64,000 nt of DNA from JAIBJN01 sp963847985 (GTDB lineage: Bacteria; Actinomycetota; Thermoleophilia; Gaiellales; Gaiellaceae). The notes below the pieces were generated by a model, which was given only the letters and a program-made list of their open reading frames with translations, searched no databases and had not been told where the DNA came from. This document shows positions 61,117 to 64,000 of this stretch, in pieces; the first letter of the stretch is position 1, and each line of letters begins with the position of its first letter. The position numbers and the translations under genes were made by a program. The stretch lies in the NCBI GenBank assembly GCA_963847985.1, contig CAWKBS010000001.1, positions 1 through 64,000 of the forward strand. The letters are read 5' to 3'.

Positions 61117-62000
61117 ATGGCCCGAATGGCCAGCCCGGAGCAGCTGCAGACGCGGACGTGCTACCGGCATCCGGGGAGGGAGACGGCAGTCAGCTGCTCG
61201 AACTGCGGGCGTCCGATTTGCCCCGATTGCATGGTGTACGCCGCGGTCGGGATCAAGTGCCCCGAGTGCGCGGGGCAGCCGACGGGCGCGCGCGCGGCGA
61301 CGCAGCGGGTCGGCCGCGCTGCGACCCTCGGCACGGGCGCCCTCGTCACGAAGACGCTGATCGGGATCAACGTCCTCGTCTACCTGATCTCGATCGCGCA
61401 GGGCGCGGGGGACTCCGCCCGTCGGACCAATTCATCCGGGACTGGGCGCTCATCGGCATCGCGGTCGCCGACGGCGAGTGGTACCGCCTGATCACGAGCG
61501 CCTTCCTGCACGCGAGCCTCATCCACCTTGGCTTCAACATGCTCATGCTCTGGTGGTTCGGCCAGGCGCTCGAGGGCACGCTCGGCCGAGCCCGCTTCCT
61601 CGGCGTCTACCTCGTCAGCGCCCTCGCCGGGTCGGCAGGCGCGCTCTTGCTCACCGGGGCGTTCGTCCCCACGGTCGGCGCGTCGGGCGCCGTCTTCGGG
61701 ATCCTCGGCGCCGGCGTCGTGCTCGAGCGGAAGCAGATCAACGTGTTCGGCGGCGGCGCGCTCTTCGTCGTCGTCTTCAACCTCGCCTTCACGTTCCTCG
61801 TCCCGAACATCTCGATCGGCGGCCACATCGGCGGACTCGTCGGCGGCATCCTGGCAATGTTCGCCCTCTCGATCGCCGGCCGGCATCCGGTCTACGGCCG
61901 GTTCGACCTCCTCTCGCTGCTCGCGCTGCTCGGGATCGCCGCCGGCAGCATCTTCATCGCGTACCTGCGGGTGCGCGGATATCCCACCGGGAACTTCTAG
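61117..62000 (+). CDS. Rhomboid intramembrane serine protease with N-terminal zinc ribbon (one frameshift)
   Basis: The N-terminal B-box-like ribbon (CYRHPGRETAVSCSNCGRPICPDCMVYAAVGIKCPEC) is followed by a rhomboid domain: WYRLITSAFLHASLIHLGFNMLMLWWFG, the catalytic Ser in GASGAVFGILG, and the His in ISIGGHIGGLVGGI. The frame slips at the G-run near 61408-61412, between SIAQGAG and LRPSDQFIRDWALIG. Corrected length is about 294 residues. Start ATG 61117 (or 61126). Confidence 0.9.
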
Positions 62001-62025
62001 GGGGTTTCCTCCGTCTACGGAGAAG

Positions 62026-62715
62026 ATGAGACCTCTGCTTCTCCTCGCGCTCGCCGCCGCTCTGGGCCTTTCGGCCTGTGGCGCGGGCGAGGAAGCCGGC
62101 TCCGGCTCCACGGCTGAGGAGCCCGAGCCGACGGCCGTCCCCGCCGCCGCCCGCGTCGTCTGCGGCCCCGAAGGGGCGCAGGTCGAGACCGCCACGGTCG
62201 CGCCTCAGGCGGACGGAGTCCACGTCGAGATCGTGAACGAGACGGACGCCGAGCGCTCGTTCTCGCTCACCGCCGCCGACACCGGCATGGGCTTCCCCGC
62301 GCCCCCCGGGACGACCGAGCAGGTCGTCGACCTCGGGCCCGGGGCGCTCACTGTCGGCTGCGACGACCCGGCGGTCGAGCCGGGGCCCGGCGAGCCCATC
62401 GAGATCGTCGACCCGGAGGGGCTCTGGGTCTCGACGCGGCTCGCGTGCGCAGAGCAGTTCTCGGCGGTCACCGACTACATCCAGGGCGCGAAGGGCGAGA
62501 CCGCGGACCCGCTCGAGGCCGCCCGCAAGGCGGTCGAGGGCTACGGGCTCGAGCCCGACGACGTCTTCGAGCCGGCCGGCTACCCGGAGGCCGAGGTTCC
62601 GAAGGTCCGCCTCGTCCGGGCGGGCGAGCCGCTCGCGATCGTCGACCTCATGGACGACGGCAGCGGCAAGTGGCTCGTGGGCACGATCACGGGCTGCTCG
62701 TCCCTCGAGAGCTAG
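62026..62715 (+). CDS. Lipoprotein of unknown function
   Basis: 229 residues with a lipobox (LLLALAAALGLSAC). The mature part is acidic with a Thr/Glu/Pro linker, then a beta-rich region (GVHVEIVNETDAERSFSLTAADTGMGF) like a small cupredoxin/Ig fold, and a second domain from about residue 135. A short hairpin (CTCCG-TCTA-CGGAG) sits just upstream of the ATG at the ribosome site. It converges on ppdK with 4 bases shared. No function recognised. Confidence 0.7.
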   Translation: MRPLLLLALAAALGLSACGAGEEAGSGSTAEEPEPTAVPAAARVVCGPEGAQVETATVAPQADGVHVEIVNETDAERSFSLTAADTGMGFPAPPGTTEQVVDLGPGALTVGCDDPAVEPGPGEPIEIVDPEGLWVSTRLACAEQFSAVTDYIQGAKGETADPLEAARKAVEGYGLEPDDVFEPAGYPEAEVPKVRLVRAGEPLAIVDLMDDGSGKWLVGTITGCSSLES

Positions 62716-64000
62716 CCGCCGACCTGCACCGTCGTGACGCCGCGCTCGGCCAGCGTCGCCTGTGCGGCGGCCAGCCTCGCCAGCGGAACGCGGAACGGCG
62801 AGCACGACACGTAGGCGAGCCCGAGCTCGTGGCAGAACGTGACCGAGCGCGGGTCGCCGCCGTGCTCGCCGCAGATGCCGAGCTTGATCTCGGGATCGAC
62901 GCCGCGCGCGCGCTCGACCGCGATCCGCATGAGCTCGCCCACGCCGCTCACGTCCAGCGTCTCGAACGGGTTCGTGTCGAGGATCCGATCCTCGAGGTAA
63001 TGCGTCAGGAACTTCCCCTCGGCGTCGTCGCGTGAGAAGCCGAGCGTGGTCTGGGTGAGGTCGTTCGTCCCGAAGCTGAAGAAGTCGGCCTCGGCGGCGA
63101 TCTCGTCGGCGCGCACACAGGCCCGCGGGAGCTCGATCATCGTCCCGATCTGGTAGTCGAGCCGTCCGGAGGCCTGCTCCAGCTCTGCAGCAGCCGTTTC
63201 GAGCGTCTGCGCGCGGAGACGCCTCAGCTCCTCCGCGAAGCCGACGAGCGGGTGCATGATCTCGACCAACGGCGACGCCCCGCTCAGCTCGGCGACAGCC
63301 AGCGCCGCCCGGACGATCGCCCGCACCTGCATCTCGTAGATCTCCGGGTAGAGGAGCCCGAGCCGGCAGCCGCGCGTGCCCAGCATCGGATTCGACTCGT
63401 GGAGCGCCCGGATGCGTCGGGCCATCTCCTCGGACTCGGCCTCCTCGAGCGGGGGCAGGAACTCGTGGAGCGGCGGATCGAGCAGCCGGATCGTCACCGG
63501 CAACCCGGCCATTGCCGTGAAGATGCCTTCGAAGTCGGCCTGCTGGAGCGGAAGCAGGCGGTCGAGCGCCTCGCGCCGGTCGTCCTCCGAGGAGGCGAGG
63601 ATCATGGCCCGAACGACCGGGAGGCGCTCCTCCGCCATGAACATGTGCTCGGTCCGGCAGAGCCCGATGCCTTCGGCGCCGAACTCGCGCGCTTTGGCCG
63701 CGTCCTCGGGCGTGTCCGCGTTCGCGCGCACGCGCATGCGCCGCACGTCGTCGGCCCACCCGAGCAGGGTTTCGAAGTTCTGGTCGATCTGCGGGGGAAC
63801 GAGCGGCACCTCGCCGACGATCACGTCGCCGGTGCCCCCGTCGATCGTGAGCAGGTCTCCCTCGGCGAGCTCACGGTCGCCGAGGCGGATGCGCCGCGAG
63901 GCGAGGTCGATCGAGAGCGCCTCGCAACCGGACACGCACGGCTTCCCCATCCCGCGCGCGACCACCGCAGCGTGCGAGGTCATGCCCCCGTGCGCGGTGA
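62712..64000 (-). CDS. ppdK: Pyruvate, phosphate dikinase (C-terminal part, runs off the edge)
   Basis: Interconverts pyruvate and PEP with ATP and phosphate. The visible 430 residues hold the phospho-His motif (TAHGGMTSHAAVVARGMGKPCVSG) and the C-terminal PEP-binding barrel: GIGLCRTEHMFM, LLDPPLHEFLP, NPMLGTRGCRLGLLYPEIYEMQ, SFGTNDLTQTTLGFSRDDAEG, LGICGEHGGDP and the catalytic Cys in YVSCSPFRVPLARLAAAQA. The ATP-grasp part lies beyond 64000. Frame intact in the window. Confidence 0.95.
   Translation of the reverse strand, partial: TAHGGMTSHAAVVARGMGKPCVSGCEALSIDLASRRIRLGDRELAEGDLLTIDGGTGDVIVGEVPLVPPQIDQNFETLLGWADDVRRMRVRANADTPEDAAKAREFGAEGIGLCRTEHMFMAEERLPVVRAMILASSEDDRREALDRLLPLQQADFEGIFTAMAGLPVTIRLLDPPLHEFLPPLEEAESEEMARRIRALHESNPMLGTRGCRLGLLYPEIYEMQVRAIVRAALAVAELSGASPLVEIMHPLVGFAEELRRLRAQTLETAAAELEQASGRLDYQIGTMIELPRACVRADEIAAEADFFSFGTNDLTQTTLGFSRDDAEGKFLTHYLEDRILDTNPFETLDVSGVGELMRIAVERARGVDPEIKLGICGEHGGDPRSVTFCHELGLAYVSCSPFRVPLARLAAAQATLAERGVTTVQVGG

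Overview
This is about 64 kb of very GC-rich, densely packed chromosome from a high-GC Actinomycetota. SepF, DivIVA and DksA/TraR-type proteins, an Asp-type MurA, a CGAAC-N4-GTTC-like SOS box and the gene neighbourhoods point to a deep-branching lineage such as Thermoleophilia (Gaiellales/Solirubrobacterales); that rank is inference. No tRNA, rRNA, insertion sequence or CRISPR array is visible.

Region 1 (1-9.8 kb, minus strand) is the classic translation/envelope cluster, reading rpsB-tsf-pyrH-frr-uppS-cdsA-dxr-rseP-ispG-proS. It supplies ribosome parts, UMP kinase, undecaprenyl-PP synthase, CDP-DAG synthase and two MEP-pathway enzymes. Region 2 (10-14 kb) holds a diguanylate cyclase and a large secreted M36 metallopeptidase with Ca-binding repeats. 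Region 3 (14-22 kb, minus) is the second housekeeping block: rluD, lspA, a DksA-like protein, DivIVA, YggT, SepF, YggS, PgeF, an M50 protease and a DHH-CBS-CCA nucleotidyltransferase fusion. Region 4 (22-32.8 kb) mixes a secreted repeat protein, RidA, MurA, an HD protein, GNAT, a lipoprotein, a class V aminotransferase, an exo/endonuclease and an FAD oxidoreductase.

Region 5 (32.8-38.4 kb) is an SOS mutagenesis locus: dnaE2 (imuC), DUF6504 and imuB, with a SOS-type palindrome just upstream of imuB and a bicupin gene set inside on the other strand. Region 6 (38.7-50.6 kb) looks accessory: haloperoxidase-like protein, LuxR-type giant regulator, MFS exporter, gene remnants (GH15, epoxide hydrolase), SRPBCC, hydrolase, DHFR-like, a flippase-like protein and a tRNA-3'-like fragment. 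Region 7 (50.6-53.9 kb) is a divergent molybdate uptake locus (mop, modA / HTH-Mop regulator, modB, modC) around a perfect palindrome. Region 8 (53.9-60.4 kb) has a translationally coupled operon (membrane protein with a TIR/Rossmann-like tail, cupin, SDR, class III aminotransferase) divergent from two small genes that share a 22-residue N-terminal tag resembling amyloid/RHIM-type signalling motifs. Region 9 (60.4-64 kb) has comB, a rhomboid protease, a lipoprotein and the end of ppdK.

Two features run through the window. Many genes, including essential single-copy ones (ispG, dxr, cdsA, rseP, rpsB), carry one-base frame changes, often at G/C runs and often in compensating pairs, so they are best read as sequencing or assembly indels. 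Co-directional genes very often overlap by 4 bases (ATGA, GTGA, TTGA, CTGA), implying translational coupling.
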